NCBI GenBank assembly: GCA_021785115.1
Contig: JAJYGO010000245.1
Span: forward strand, 1-19,547
DNA length: 19,547 bases
Source: Chloroflexota bacterium
GTDB lineage: Bacteria; Chloroflexota; Limnocylindria; Limnocylindrales; CSP1-4
Direction of reading: 5' to 3'
Below, piece by piece: positions 1 to 6,816 of this stretch. Made by a program: the position numbers and the translations under genes. Numbering within the stretch: position 1 is the first letter of the stretch; every line of letters starts with the position of its first letter. Below the pieces are notes generated by a model. The model made no database searches. It was not told the origin of the DNA and saw only the letters and a list, made by a program, of their open reading frames with translations.

Positions 1-39
1 CTGCCCGCGTCCCACCGGTCGCCGTGGGCCGCCCGGCAC

Positions 40-70
40 TTGAGAAGGCAACGGCAAGCGGGGGTAGACT
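40..70 (+). promoter_or_regulatory. Candidate promoter of the 125-559 gene
   Basis: A -35-like TTGAGA (40-45) is followed after 19 bases by TAGACT (65-70), preceded by GGG. Transcription would begin near 77 and leave a leader of about 48 bases that contains the purine-rich ribosome site GAAGGGGGA before the ATG at 125. The 19-base spacer is longer than the usual 17, so the -10 box is the more reliable half. The GGTAGACT form matches the GGTAnnnT boxes in front of several other genes here. Confidence 0.45.
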
Positions 71-124
71 GGCCCGGCAGCAGGAAGTGCCCGCGAGGGC
101 ACCGCAGCCCCGAAGGGGGAGCCC

Positions 125-559
125 ATGGACGAGAGCCCGAAGCCAGCGATGGACGCGGACGAGCAGCCGACGGCCGGGACGGAACCGGTCGGCGGTGAGG
201 CATCCGGCGGCGACGGGACCGGCGCAGGCGGCACGGAGTGGGAGACCGGTGGGTGGCGCGTTCACGATGAGAGCGCGCGCGACTGGGTCAGTCAGCTCCA
301 GGGGATGATCGACAACGTCGCCGAGCATGCCGGCCCGGTGCTGCGCGAGGTGGCCGCCAAGGCCGCCGAGCTGGCCGCCGTCGCCGCAGAGAACGCGGGA
401 CCGGCCCTGCAGCGCGCCGCCACGGTGACCACCGAGGTCGGCCAGAAGGTGGCCGCCAGGAGCAAGGAGTACGCGGCCGAGCTGCGCCGCCAGCAGGCGG
501 AGCAGGGTCCCGGCGAGGCGCCCGAGGCGCCGGAGGAGCACCCGCAGGAAGAGGCGTAG
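125..559 (+). CDS. Ala/Glu-rich helical small protein, unknown function
   Basis: This 144-residue protein is not one I recognise. The first 45 or so residues are a Gly/Asp/Glu-rich, probably disordered segment. Residues about 50-125 are dominated by Ala, Glu, Lys, Val and Arg in a heptad-like pattern without proline runs (for example VAAKAAELAAVAAENAG), which predicts a long amphipathic helix of apolipoprotein or LEA-like character. The tail is acidic and rich in Pro and Glu. There is no signal peptide or membrane segment, so it is probably cytosolic. The ATG at 125 was chosen because GAAGGGGGA sits just upstream and a promoter-like TAGACT lies at 65-70; the strong hairpin at 636-663 closes the unit. 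That it is a real monocistronic gene is well supported by these signals; any function (membrane, DNA or stress association) would be guesswork. Confidence 0.65.
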   Translation: MDESPKPAMDADEQPTAGTEPVGGEASGGDGTGAGGTEWETGGWRVHDESARDWVSQLQGMIDNVAEHAGPVLREVAAKAAELAAVAAENAGPALQRAATVTTEVGQKVAARSKEYAAELRRQQAEQGPGEAPEAPEEHPQEEA

Positions 560-635
560 CGGGACGGCCTCCACGGCGAGGGCGGCGTCGGAGCCCGCGC
601 CGCCGGATCACCAAAGCATCCGTCCGACGAGCAGT

Positions 636-663
636 CAGGACCCGCGGTACACCGCGGGTCCTG
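636..663 (+). terminator. 12-bp perfect hairpin, likely terminator
   Basis: CAGGACCCGCGG (636-647) pairs perfectly with CCGCGGGTCCTG (652-663) around the loop TACA. It follows the 125-559 gene and precedes the metG promoter. The bases after it (CCTTGCCTT) are only weakly T-rich, so it resembles the U-poor terminators common in very GC-rich genomes. Confidence 0.6.
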
Positions 664-674
664 CCTTGCCTTCA

Positions 675-734
675 CCGGGCCCGCCGGCCACGCCCCGGGC
701 CCGCCGGCCACGCCCCGGGCCCGCCGGCCACGCC
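675..734 (+). repeat. Perfect tandem repeat, 3 x 20 bp, upstream of metG
   Basis: Three identical copies of CCGGGCCCGCCGGCCACGCC occupy 675-694, 695-714 and 715-734. The unit contains the palindromes GGGCCC and GCCGGC. The array ends directly against the TGCTACCAT -10 box, so it fills the -35 region and about 40 bases above it. It may be a slippage-prone spacer or a regulator-binding array; sequence alone does not decide. Confidence 0.9.
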
Positions 735-743
735 TGCTACCAT
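735..743 (+). promoter_or_regulatory. Extended -10 promoter of metG
   Basis: TGCTACCAT reads as an extended -10 (TG, one base, TACCAT at 738-743). The expected start of transcription is about 750, only 2-3 bases before the metG ATG at 753. The bases between (CGCCGCCGT) contain no Shine-Dalgarno sequence. No -35 box can be read because the 20-bp repeat occupies that place. The metG mRNA is therefore probably leaderless or nearly so. Confidence 0.5.
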
Positions 744-752
744 CGCCGCCGT

Positions 753-2438
753 ATGTCCGACCCGCATCGCTACTACCTGACCACCGCCATCGCCTACGCC
801 AACAGTCGGCCCGGTCTCCACACCCTGTACGAGGTCGTTGGCGCCGACGCGATCGCGCGCTGGCATCGCATGCGCGGTGACGAGACGTTCTTCCTGACCG
901 GTACCGACGAGTACTCCGTCAACATCGCGACCACCGCCTCCCGCCTCGGAAAGACCCCGAAGGCGTTCGTCGACGAGATGGTCGACCTGTTCCGCACCGC
1001 CGAGGACGGCCTCGCCATCGCGCCCGACCGCTTCATCCGGACCACGGATGCGGACCACGTGCGGGCGGTCCACGAGATGATCCGCCGTGCGTACGCCAAT
1101 GGCGATCTCTACCAGGGAACGTACGAGGGCTGGTACTGCCCCAACGAGGGGTTCAAGGCGCCCAGCGACCTGGTCGAGGACGCGACCGGGGTGCACTGCC
1201 CCAACCACCCCGGCGTCGAGCTGCAGTGGCTGACGGAGCGCAACTGGTTCTTCCGCCTCTCCGCCTACCAGGAGCGGCTCGAGCGCTACTACGCGGAGCA
1301 CCCGGACTGGGTCCAGCCAGAGTACCGGCGCAACGAGATGCTCGGCTTCATCCGGCAGGGGCTGGAGGACTTCTCGGTGAGCCGGGAGAAGGCGCCGTGG
1401 GGGATCCCGTTCCCCATCATGCCGGACGGCTCGTCCTCGCAGCGCCCGGACGGGTCGTGGGACCCGGACGCGGGGACCGTGTACGTCTGGTTCGACGCAC
1501 TCACCAACTACGTCACCGGCGTGGGGTTCCCGGAGGCCCCGGACCGCTTCGCTCGCTGGTGGCCGGCCGACCTGCACATCATCGGCAAGGACATCAACCG
1601 GCTCCACACGATCATGTGGCCCGCGATGCTGATGAGCGCCGGGCTGCCGCTGCCGCGCCGGGTCTGGGTGCACGGGTGGCTGCTGGTGCAGGGCGAGCGC
1701 ATGAGCAAGAGCCGCGGCAACTTCCTGGACCCGAACGACGTGGTGGCCGCCCTCGGCACCGACGGCGCCCGCTACGTCCTGCTCCGCGAGGTGGCCTTCG
1801 ACCGGGACAGCGACGTCTCGTGGGACTCGTTCGTGCGGCGCTACAACGCGGACCTGGCGAACGACTTCGGCAACCTCGTGAACCGGAGCCTCTCCATGGC
1901 CGGCCGGTACCTGGACGGCGCGCGGCCCGCGCCCCGCCCCGAGCCCGAGGCGCCGCTCGCGACGGCGTGGCGCCAGGCGCTCACCGGGCACCAGGAGAAG
2001 ATGTCGGCGTTCCTCCTGCACGACGCGCTCGCGGCACTGTGGGAGTTCGTCGGCGCAGCCAACCGGTTCGTCGATGCGGAGCAGCCGTGGGTGCTCGCGA
2101 AGGCCGCCCGCAACGGTGACGGGGAGGCGGAGGCCCGGCTGCAGGGCGTCCTGGGCGATCTCCTCGAGGCGTGCCGGCTCGTGGGGATCGCCGTCGCGCC
2201 GTTCCTCCCCGGTGTCGCCGAGCGGCTGGCCGGGCAGCTCGGGGTGCCGTACCCCTACGGACCCACCGGCGCCGGCGGCCCGCCCCTGGCGGAGCTGCTG
2301 CTCTGGGGCGCCGGACCGGCCGGTGGCCGGATCGGCACGCCTGCGCCGCTCTTCCCGCGCCTCGAGACCGAGGCGCAGCTGGCCGGCCAGGCCGGTCCCG
2401 GCGGACCTGCAGGCGCTCCCGGTCGCGCCCCTGCCTGA
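753..2438 (+). CDS. metG: Methionyl-tRNA synthetase
   Basis: Class I methionyl-tRNA synthetase, charging tRNA-Met in the cytosol; 561 residues, the length of the form without a C-terminal EMAP/tRNA-binding domain. The N-terminal catalytic fold begins YYLTTAIAYANSRPG, with FLTGTDEYSVNI, a connective insertion carrying Cys129 and the pair Cys149/His152 (a reduced zinc-knuckle), then WFDALTNYVTGVGF and the KMSKS loop as RMSKS (316-320), followed by the anticodon-binding helices (RYNADLANDFGNLVNR). The HIGH signature is replaced: after P20 the sequence reads GLHT (21-24). The ATG at 753 was chosen because conserved sequence starts there and a -10 box lies 9 bases upstream; a longer in-frame reading from 666 would run through the tandem repeat. 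The tail after about residue 530 is Gly/Pro/Ala-rich and probably disordered. tatD follows closely, as in many bacteria. Confidence 0.95.
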   Translation: MSDPHRYYLTTAIAYANSRPGLHTLYEVVGADAIARWHRMRGDETFFLTGTDEYSVNIATTASRLGKTPKAFVDEMVDLFRTAEDGLAIAPDRFIRTTDADHVRAVHEMIRRAYANGDLYQGTYEGWYCPNEGFKAPSDLVEDATGVHCPNHPGVELQWLTERNWFFRLSAYQERLERYYAEHPDWVQPEYRRNEMLGFIRQGLEDFSVSREKAPWGIPFPIMPDGSSSQRPDGSWDPDAGTVYVWFDALTNYVTGVGFPEAPDRFARWWPADLHIIGKDINRLHTIMWPAMLMSAGLPLPRRVWVHGWLLVQGERMSKSRGNFLDPNDVVAALGTDGARYVLLREVAFDRDSDVSWDSFVRRYNADLANDFGNLVNRSLSMAGRYLDGARPAPRPEPEAPLATAWRQALTGHQEKMSAFLLHDALAALWEFVGAANRFVDAEQPWVLAKAARNGDGEAEARLQGVLGDLLEACRLVGIAVAPFLPGVAERLAGQLGVPYPYGPTGAGGPPLAELLLWGAGPAGGRIGTPAPLFPRLETEAQLAGQAGPGGPAGAPGRAPA

Positions 2439-2580
2439 TGGAGCGGCCGTGGTGCCCGACCGTCCAGCGACGGCGTCCGGCCGCGCTGCGCCCGGGGTCG
2501 TGACCGGCGACGCTGCCGGGCGCTCGGTCCCGGCCGGCGACCCCGCCGGGGATGCTGCCACCGGGAGCCCGGCCGTCCGG

Positions 2581-3489
2581 GTGACGCCGCTGATCGACGC
2601 GCACGGGCACGTGCAGGCCGATCCGTTCGCGCATGACCTCGCCGCCGTCCTGGCAGCCGCCGCCGACGCCGGAGTCGTGCGGCTGCTGGTCCCGGGCTGG
2701 GACCTCGACTCGTCGCGTGCGGCCGTCGCACTGGCCCGGGGAGCCGCCGGCGGGGCCGGGGCGCCGGAAGCGTCCCCCGTCCCGATCGACGCGGCCGTGG
2801 GGATCCACCCGCACGTCGCCGCGGGCGTCGACGAACCAACCTGGGAGGAGGTCCGCGCCATGGCCGGGGACCCGCTGGTGCTCGCCATCGGAGAGACCGG
2901 GCTCGACTACGACCGCCTCTTCTCCCCGAGGGAGGCGCAGCTGGCGAACCTGCGGCGCCACCTCGCCCTGGGGCGGGCCACCGGCAAGCCCGTCATCCTG
3001 CACTGCCGGTCGGCCGCCGGGCGCCGCGACGCGCAGGACGACCTCCTCGCCGAGCTGCGCGAGGCCGGTGTCGGCGACGGGGACTGGGTGCGCGCGCTCC
3101 AGGGCCGTCCGCCCGCGATCCTGCACTCGTTCTCGGGCCCGGTGGACTACGGGGAGGCCGGGCTGGAGCTCGGCCTCGTGGTCAGTTTCTCGGGGCTCGT
3201 CTTCCGCCGCGGCGAGCAGCCGTCCGCCGAGGTGGTCCGCCTCGTTCCGTCCGGGCGCCTGCTGGTGGAGACGGACGCGCCGTACCTCTCGCCGCCCGGG
3301 GCCCCGCGCCGGCGCAACGAGCCTGCGTGGGTGCGGGTGACCGCGGCCTGGGTCGCGGAGCGCCGCGGGGAGGACCCGGTGCTCGTGGGCGAGCGGCTGG
3401 TGGCCGCCTACGACGCGACCTTCCACGGCCCGGCCGGCGTCACGCCGGTGACCGGGGGTTCGCCGGCGACCGGCGGCATGTGCACGTGA
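2581..3489 (+). CDS. tatD: TatD-family metal-dependent hydrolase (DNase)
   Basis: A TIM-barrel amidohydrolase-like enzyme of the TatD/YcfH family, known as metal-dependent 3'-5' DNases. Counting from the GTG at 2581 (302 residues), all metal ligands are visible: DAHGH (H8, H10), GETGLDYDR (E105), VILHCR (H141), ILHSFSG (H182) and VETDAPYLSP (D232). It is slightly longer than the usual 260 or so because of Gly/Ala-rich insertions near residues 55-60 and 143-170. The start is uncertain: GTG at 2449 (10 bases after the metG stop, with GGAG upstream) and GTG at 2500 are in frame but would add low-complexity sequence; 2581 places the conserved LIDAHGH at the usual N-terminus. The metG-tatD order is widely conserved, so co-transcription from the metG promoter is likely. 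The last 15 or so residues (after TFHGPAG) are repetitive and not conserved-looking. Confidence 0.9.
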   Translation: MTPLIDAHGHVQADPFAHDLAAVLAAAADAGVVRLLVPGWDLDSSRAAVALARGAAGGAGAPEASPVPIDAAVGIHPHVAAGVDEPTWEEVRAMAGDPLVLAIGETGLDYDRLFSPREAQLANLRRHLALGRATGKPVILHCRSAAGRRDAQDDLLAELREAGVGDGDWVRALQGRPPAILHSFSGPVDYGEAGLELGLVVSFSGLVFRRGEQPSAEVVRLVPSGRLLVETDAPYLSPPGAPRRRNEPAWVRVTAAWVAERRGEDPVLVGERLVAAYDATFHGPAGVTPVTGGSPATGGMCT

Positions 3490-3502
3490 CCGGCAGCCTC
3501 CC

Positions 3503-3556
3503 GGTGATCCGCGGCGCGCCCGTGACCCGCGGCGCGCCCGAGACTCGCGGCGCGCC
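3503..3556 (+). repeat. Imperfect tandem repeat, 3 x 18 bp
   Basis: GGTGATCCGCGGCGCGCC (3503-3520), CGTGACCCGCGGCGCGCC (3521-3538) and CGAGACTCGCGGCGCGCC (3539-3556) share the core CGCGGCGCGCC. The unit is a multiple of three and lies between the tatD stop and the ATG of the small membrane protein at 3560. In the frame of that small protein it would read as a (D/R)-P/S-R-R-A repeat, but I saw no in-frame start upstream. Confidence 0.85.
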
Positions 3557-3559
3557 GGC

Positions 3560-3730
3560 ATGAGCGGACGGCGCCGCGAGGCGCTCACCCTGCTGCTGCT
3601 CGCGATCCTTGCCCTGGCCGGGCTCGTCTCGGCGGCGGGGACCCGCGCCGGCCTTCTGCCGGCGGTGATCGTGGGAGTGCTGCTGGTCGGCGTGCTCGTC
3701 GCGCTGGGGGTGGCGCGGGCCGCCCGCTGA
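3560..3730 (+). CDS. Small two-helix membrane protein (56 residues)
   Basis: A short reading frame whose product looks like a real small membrane protein: MSGRRREAL, then a hydrophobic stretch at about residues 9-27 (TLLLLAILALAGLVSAAG), a short polar link (TRAG), and a second hydrophobic stretch at 32-52 (LLPAVIVGVLLVGVLVALG), ending ARAAR. Positive charges at both ends suggest a helical hairpin with N- and C-termini inside. No Shine-Dalgarno is visible because the 18-bp repeat array runs to within three bases of the ATG, so it may rely on coupling to tatD translation 70 bases upstream. I do not recognise the family. A 171-base open frame could arise by chance at this GC content; the clean two-helix pattern and position are the argument for it. 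Confidence 0.5.
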   Translation: MSGRRREALTLLLLAILALAGLVSAAGTRAGLLPAVIVGVLLVGVLVALGVARAAR

Positions 3731-3739
3731 TCGGCGGCC
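3718..3739. terminator. Short hairpin between convergent genes
   Basis: GGCCGCC (3718-3724) pairs with GGCGGCC (3733-3739) across an 8-base loop that contains the TGA of the small membrane gene. It sits exactly where the plus-strand gene and the minus-strand 123-residue gene meet, so it could act for both. The 7-bp stem is short and there is no T-tract. Confidence 0.3.
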
Positions 3740-4111
3740 TCAGTCGATCGGCCGGGGCCCGGAGCGCTCGGCCGGCTCCTGCACCGCGCCGCGCGGCTCG
3801 CCTCCCAGCTCCCGTTCCAGCTCGGCCTCCACCTCGAAGGTGGGGCGGATCCCGGTCGCCGGCGGTGCGACGCGCACGCCGCCCTTGTCGAAGTCGATCA
3901 GGGCGCCGTCCGGCGCGAGGGCCAGGCTTGAGGGCGCCGCGCCGCCCGCCCGTCGCACCAGCGCCGCGGCGGCGAGACCGGCGACCGTGCCCGCGACCGC
4001 CGCCACCACCGGCAGTCCGACGGCGAGCCCGCGTCGCCGCGGGCCGTTCCCGGGCACGTGCACGGCGCGCGACAGGCGCGAAACGGGATGGCTGATCGAC
4101 AGGGCGGGCAT
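3740..4111 (-). CDS. Single-pass membrane protein, unknown function
   Basis: A 123-residue protein with a basic N-terminus (PRRRG at 24-28), one clear transmembrane helix at about 29-52 (LAVGLPVVAAVAGTVAGLAA), then a polar domain of about 70 residues that includes ALIDFDKGGVRVAPP and a Glu/Arg-rich end (EVEAELERELGG). No family recognised. The ATG at 4111 was chosen because the minus strand carries CGAGGAGGTCGCCG directly before it, a full AGGAGGT ribosome site with five bases of spacing; an in-frame ATG at 4135 lacks one. The gene lies 173 bases downstream of the thioesterase stop, with three spaced repeats in the gap, and converges on the 56-residue gene. Topology suggests an inner-membrane anchor with a cytosolic tail. 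Confidence 0.65.
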   Translation of the reverse strand: MPALSISHPVSRLSRAVHVPGNGPRRRGLAVGLPVVAAVAGTVAGLAAAALVRRAGGAAPSSLALAPDGALIDFDKGGVRVAPPATGIRPTFEVEAELERELGGEPRGAVQEPAERSGPRPID

Positions 4112-4184
4112 CGGCGACCTCCTCGGCCGGGTCATCCTGCACCGGCGCCGAGGCCGGGCGCATGGGCCGAGCGTCGCATCGCAC

Positions 4185-4260
4185 GCGGCCGGACGGATCG
4201 GACCGCGTCGATCGCCGCCGGACGGATCGATCGCTGCGCGGACCTCCGCCGGGCGGATCG
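4185..4260. repeat. Three direct repeats spaced about 30 bp apart
   Basis: Copies of a 16-base element, GCSGCCGGACGGATCG-like with core CGGrCGGATCG, end at 4200, 4229 and 4260 (4185-4200, 4214-4229, 4245-4260). The spacing of 29 and 31 bases is close to three helical turns, placing the copies on about the same face of the DNA. They lie upstream of the minus-strand gene that starts at 4111 and downstream of the thioesterase. They could be operator sites for the 4111 gene or an intergenic repeat without function. Confidence 0.6.
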
Positions 4261-4284
4261 GTCGGCGGCCCGCCGTGCGCCGGT

Positions 4285-5037
4285 TCAGCCGGGAACCAGG
4301 CGACCTCGCGCGAGCGTGGCCCCATCCTCCGTGCCGACGGTGCACCACCAGTCCGGACCGTCCCGCCAGGCCCGTGCCACGAGCGTGGCGCCCGGCGCGG
4401 CCGGCAGCAGGTACTCCAGGTGGTACCGGCGCGGCGTCGCCTCGACCAGCGCCTCGCCGCCCGCCGCCGCCACCGCCTCGTCGATCCAGTCGACGTAGGC
4501 GGCGTTGTTGGCGTGGCCCATCGGATCGAGGTCGCGCCGCATCACCCGGATCGTGACTTCCGTCGCGCCGGCCGGCGCCTCGACGGGCTCGACGTGCGCG
4601 GGATCGAGCCGATCGGCGCCACCGAAGATCGCGAGCAGTTCCTCCGGGATGCGCCCCGGAGCCCCCTGGGTCGTGGTCATGACCCAGTCGGCGAGCCCGT
4701 GCGCCACGAGCGTCCCGTCGGTCGCCCTGAAATCGCTCTCGCGCCGCGCCCAGATGCGGCGCATCGCCATGACCTCGGTGGAGACGGAGAGCGTCACCCC
4801 GGGCCCCACGGGCCGCAGGATGTCCAGCACAAGGCACCGCACCAGCCAGAAGCGGCCCCGTTCGCGGTACCAGGGCAGGTCGAACCCGGCGCCCGCAGAG
4901 TGGGCCCACGCCACGTCCTGCATCGCTCGCAGGTGCGCGGCCGCCCGGCAGACGCCGCTCGCGGTCGCCTCGTCGAAGCGGACGCGGACCGGCAGTTCGA
5001 TGCGGCGCGGCACGGCGGGTGCCCGGAGCGGATCCAT
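4285..5037 (-). CDS. Acyl-ACP thioesterase-like double-hotdog protein
   Basis: A 250-residue protein with two hotdog-fold halves as in the acyl-ACP thioesterase (FatA/FatB-like) family, which hydrolyse acyl-ACP to free fatty acid in the cytosol. The first half shows MQDVAWAHSAGAGFDLP and the WLVRCLVLDILRP strand; the second starts at about residue 155 with the hallmark DLDPMGHANNAAYVDW, typical of hotdog thioesterases, and ends with WWCTVGTEDGATLARGRL. Length fits the bacterial single-gene form. Start: a GTG at 5040 and an ATG at 5037 are adjacent; ATG is preferred because the -10-like CATACT (5050-5045 on this strand) places the transcript start almost at it and no Shine-Dalgarno is visible. 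It is transcribed separately from the ABC operon, 80 bases away. Substrate chain length cannot be told. Confidence 0.85.
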   Translation of the reverse strand: MDPLRAPAVPRRIELPVRVRFDEATASGVCRAAAHLRAMQDVAWAHSAGAGFDLPWYRERGRFWLVRCLVLDILRPVGPGVTLSVSTEVMAMRRIWARRESDFRATDGTLVAHGLADWVMTTTQGAPGRIPEELLAIFGGADRLDPAHVEPVEAPAGATEVTIRVMRRDLDPMGHANNAAYVDWIDEAVAAAGGEALVEATPRRYHLEYLLPAAPGATLVARAWRDGPDWWCTVGTEDGATLARGRLVPG

Positions 5038-5044
5038 CACCCTG

Positions 5045-5050
5045 AGTATG
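5045..5050 (-). promoter_or_regulatory. Candidate -10 box, leaderless thioesterase mRNA
   Basis: On the minus strand CATACT (within GGCATACTC) lies 7 bases before the ATG at 5037. A transcript starting 6-8 bases beyond the box would begin at or within a base or two of that codon. No -35 and no ribosome site are visible. The arrangement repeats what is seen at metG and uvrD. Confidence 0.4.
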
Positions 5051-5117
5051 CCGCCGACGCCGCCGGGAGCGCCTCAGGCAGCCGGCAGCCACGTGCGGCG
5101 GGCGCGCGGATCCAGGG

Positions 5118-6815
5118 TCAGTGGGCGATATCGCGCCGCGCCATCCCCCACGCGCCAAGGGCGATCCCGACCACGGCGATGGCCAGGCAGGCGGTCACGC
5201 CCGCCGGATCCCACCGGCCGATCATGGGCTGCCCCAGGTGCGCGGTCAGCGCCAGCTGGTGGAACCAGTCGGGCAGGTTGAGGGGCGGCGCGAGCAGGTC
5301 GACCAGGTAGGTCGCCACCACGGCCAGCGCGGCGATTTCCGCCGCCACGGAGGTCCGCCACAGCCCGCCGATGGCGACGCCCACGCCCACGATCGCCGCC
5401 GCGTAGATGCCGAGTGCCGCGGAGCCGGCCATCGCCTCGCCCGCGGCGACACCGCTGGCCACGGCACCGACGCCGATCCCGGCGGCGAACAGGACGGTCA
5501 TCACCACGATCGCCAGGAGTGCGCCGATCCCGCCGGCCACCACCCAGCGGGCGCGCGCCGTCGGCGTCGTCAGCACCATCTCGAGCCGGCCCTCGGTCTC
5601 GTCGGACGCCCACCTGGAGACGAACGTGGCCCCGGCGAAGCCCGCGGCGATGTAGAAGAGCGCCACGTACAGCTGCAGGAACCCGCCCGCCGTGGCGAGG
5701 TTGAAGTCGGGGAAGATCGTCGAGAAGATCTTCAGGAGGTCCGGGCTGCCCGCGATCTGGTCCGCCATCGGCTTCACCAGCGAGGCGAGGAGCGCGCCGA
5801 ACAGGAAGAGGCCGATCCCCCAGGCCAGGGCGCGCGGCAGCTCGTCACCGAAGGCGCGGCTGATGGGGCCGCGGACGCCCAGGATCGCCGTCGGCGTCGC
5901 CGGCATGGAGAGCCCGGCGGTGATCCCGAGGTCGCGCCGCGTGAACACCTCGACCCCGAGAGCCAGCAGGATGAGCGCGACGATCCCCGTGAGCGCGAGA
6001 CCCGGCCAGTCGAAGATGCCGACGAGCGGGATGTGGTCGGCCGTCCAGTGGAAGGGACTGAAGGCCAGGAGGGGGCCGCCGAGGTCGAGGCCGCTCGCCG
6101 CCCAGAGGAGCACCATCGCGAGTCCCGCGACGCCGGCCGCGCCGGAGCGGCCCAGGAGCGGCGCGAGCGCGAACGCCAGGCCGCCGAAGAGGAGCGCGAT
6201 GAAGCCGACCCAGAGGGCGAAGCCGATGGCGCCGCCGAGCGGGATCGGGTCGCCGAGCGCCGGATCGCCGAAGGCGTTCGAGCTGACGACGATCATGATC
6301 GCGACGAAGGCCATGGCCAGCCAGAGCATCGTCAGGTGGGCGGCGAGCTTCTCCAGGGCGATGCGCCGCTTGCCGAATGGCGCCGCGGCCACGACGTCCA
6401 GGCTTCCGCGTGCCGCCTCGCCGGCGAGCGTCCCGGACAGCGCGAGGATCGACCAGAGCCCGGTGCCGAGGGCAAAGAGTGCGCCGTACTTCCAGGTCAT
6501 GTAGCCGCCGAGGGTGCCGAGCCTGGGCCCCATCAGGGTGGCGTTGCCGAAGAGGTTGACCATCGAGGCGGGCATGCTCGCGACCAGCTTGTCCACCTCG
6601 AGCCGTGCTGCGGGCGTGGGGAAGACGGTCCCGATGGCGGCGCCCATCGCCAGCGACAGGCCGCCCAGCATGCCCGCGGCGATGATGAACGCCAGCCGGG
6701 AGTCGCGGATCGTCTTGCCGTAGATGCTCCCGAAGCCGTAGAGGCGGCGGTGGAGCGGGATCGAGGGGAGGATGGCAGCCGCGGTCGGGCGCGGCGCCCC
6801 GGCGCTGACGGCCAT
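5118..6815 (-). CDS. ABC-2 type permease, two halves fused
   Basis: A 565-residue polytopic membrane protein, the membrane part of an ABC-2 type exporter; it resembles the group annotated as putative exporters of polyketide antibiotics. About twelve hydrophobic segments are visible, starting with LAFIIAAGMLGGLSLAMG near residue 40. The two halves repeat one another: near residue 135 there is GEAARGSLDVVAAAPFGKRR and near residue 400 DETEGRLEMVLTTPTARAR, the cytoplasmic E-x-x-x-G-x-L-(D/E) loop expected to contact the ATPase. One polypeptide therefore probably supplies both permease halves. The ATG at 6815 comes one base after the ATPase stop, so the two are translationally linked in the TetR-ATPase-permease operon. 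Substrate unknown; drug or lipid export is inference. Confidence 0.9.
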   Translation of the reverse strand: MAVSAGAPRPTAAAILPSIPLHRRLYGFGSIYGKTIRDSRLAFIIAAGMLGGLSLAMGAAIGTVFPTPAARLEVDKLVASMPASMVNLFGNATLMGPRLGTLGGYMTWKYGALFALGTGLWSILALSGTLAGEAARGSLDVVAAAPFGKRRIALEKLAAHLTMLWLAMAFVAIMIVVSSNAFGDPALGDPIPLGGAIGFALWVGFIALLFGGLAFALAPLLGRSGAAGVAGLAMVLLWAASGLDLGGPLLAFSPFHWTADHIPLVGIFDWPGLALTGIVALILLALGVEVFTRRDLGITAGLSMPATPTAILGVRGPISRAFGDELPRALAWGIGLFLFGALLASLVKPMADQIAGSPDLLKIFSTIFPDFNLATAGGFLQLYVALFYIAAGFAGATFVSRWASDETEGRLEMVLTTPTARARWVVAGGIGALLAIVVMTVLFAAGIGVGAVASGVAAGEAMAGSAALGIYAAAIVGVGVAIGGLWRTSVAAEIAALAVVATYLVDLLAPPLNLPDWFHQLALTAHLGQPMIGRWDPAGVTACLAIAVVGIALGAWGMARRDIAH

Positions 6816-6816
6816 C

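Noticed and set aside
1..60. Possible 3' end of an upstream gene
   Set aside because: A TGA at 41-43 closes one frame, but 13 codons are too few to support any gene call.
672..2888. 738-codon minus-strand open frame opposite metG and tatD
   Set aside because: It is the antisense shadow of two recognisable genes in very GC-rich DNA, has His/Arg/Val/Pro-rich composition and shows no domain.
3327..3563. Coding frame reading VIRGAP-VTRGAP-ETRGAP across the 18-bp array
   Set aside because: It overlaps the tatD 3' end in another frame, has no start with a ribosome site and only translates the DNA repeat.
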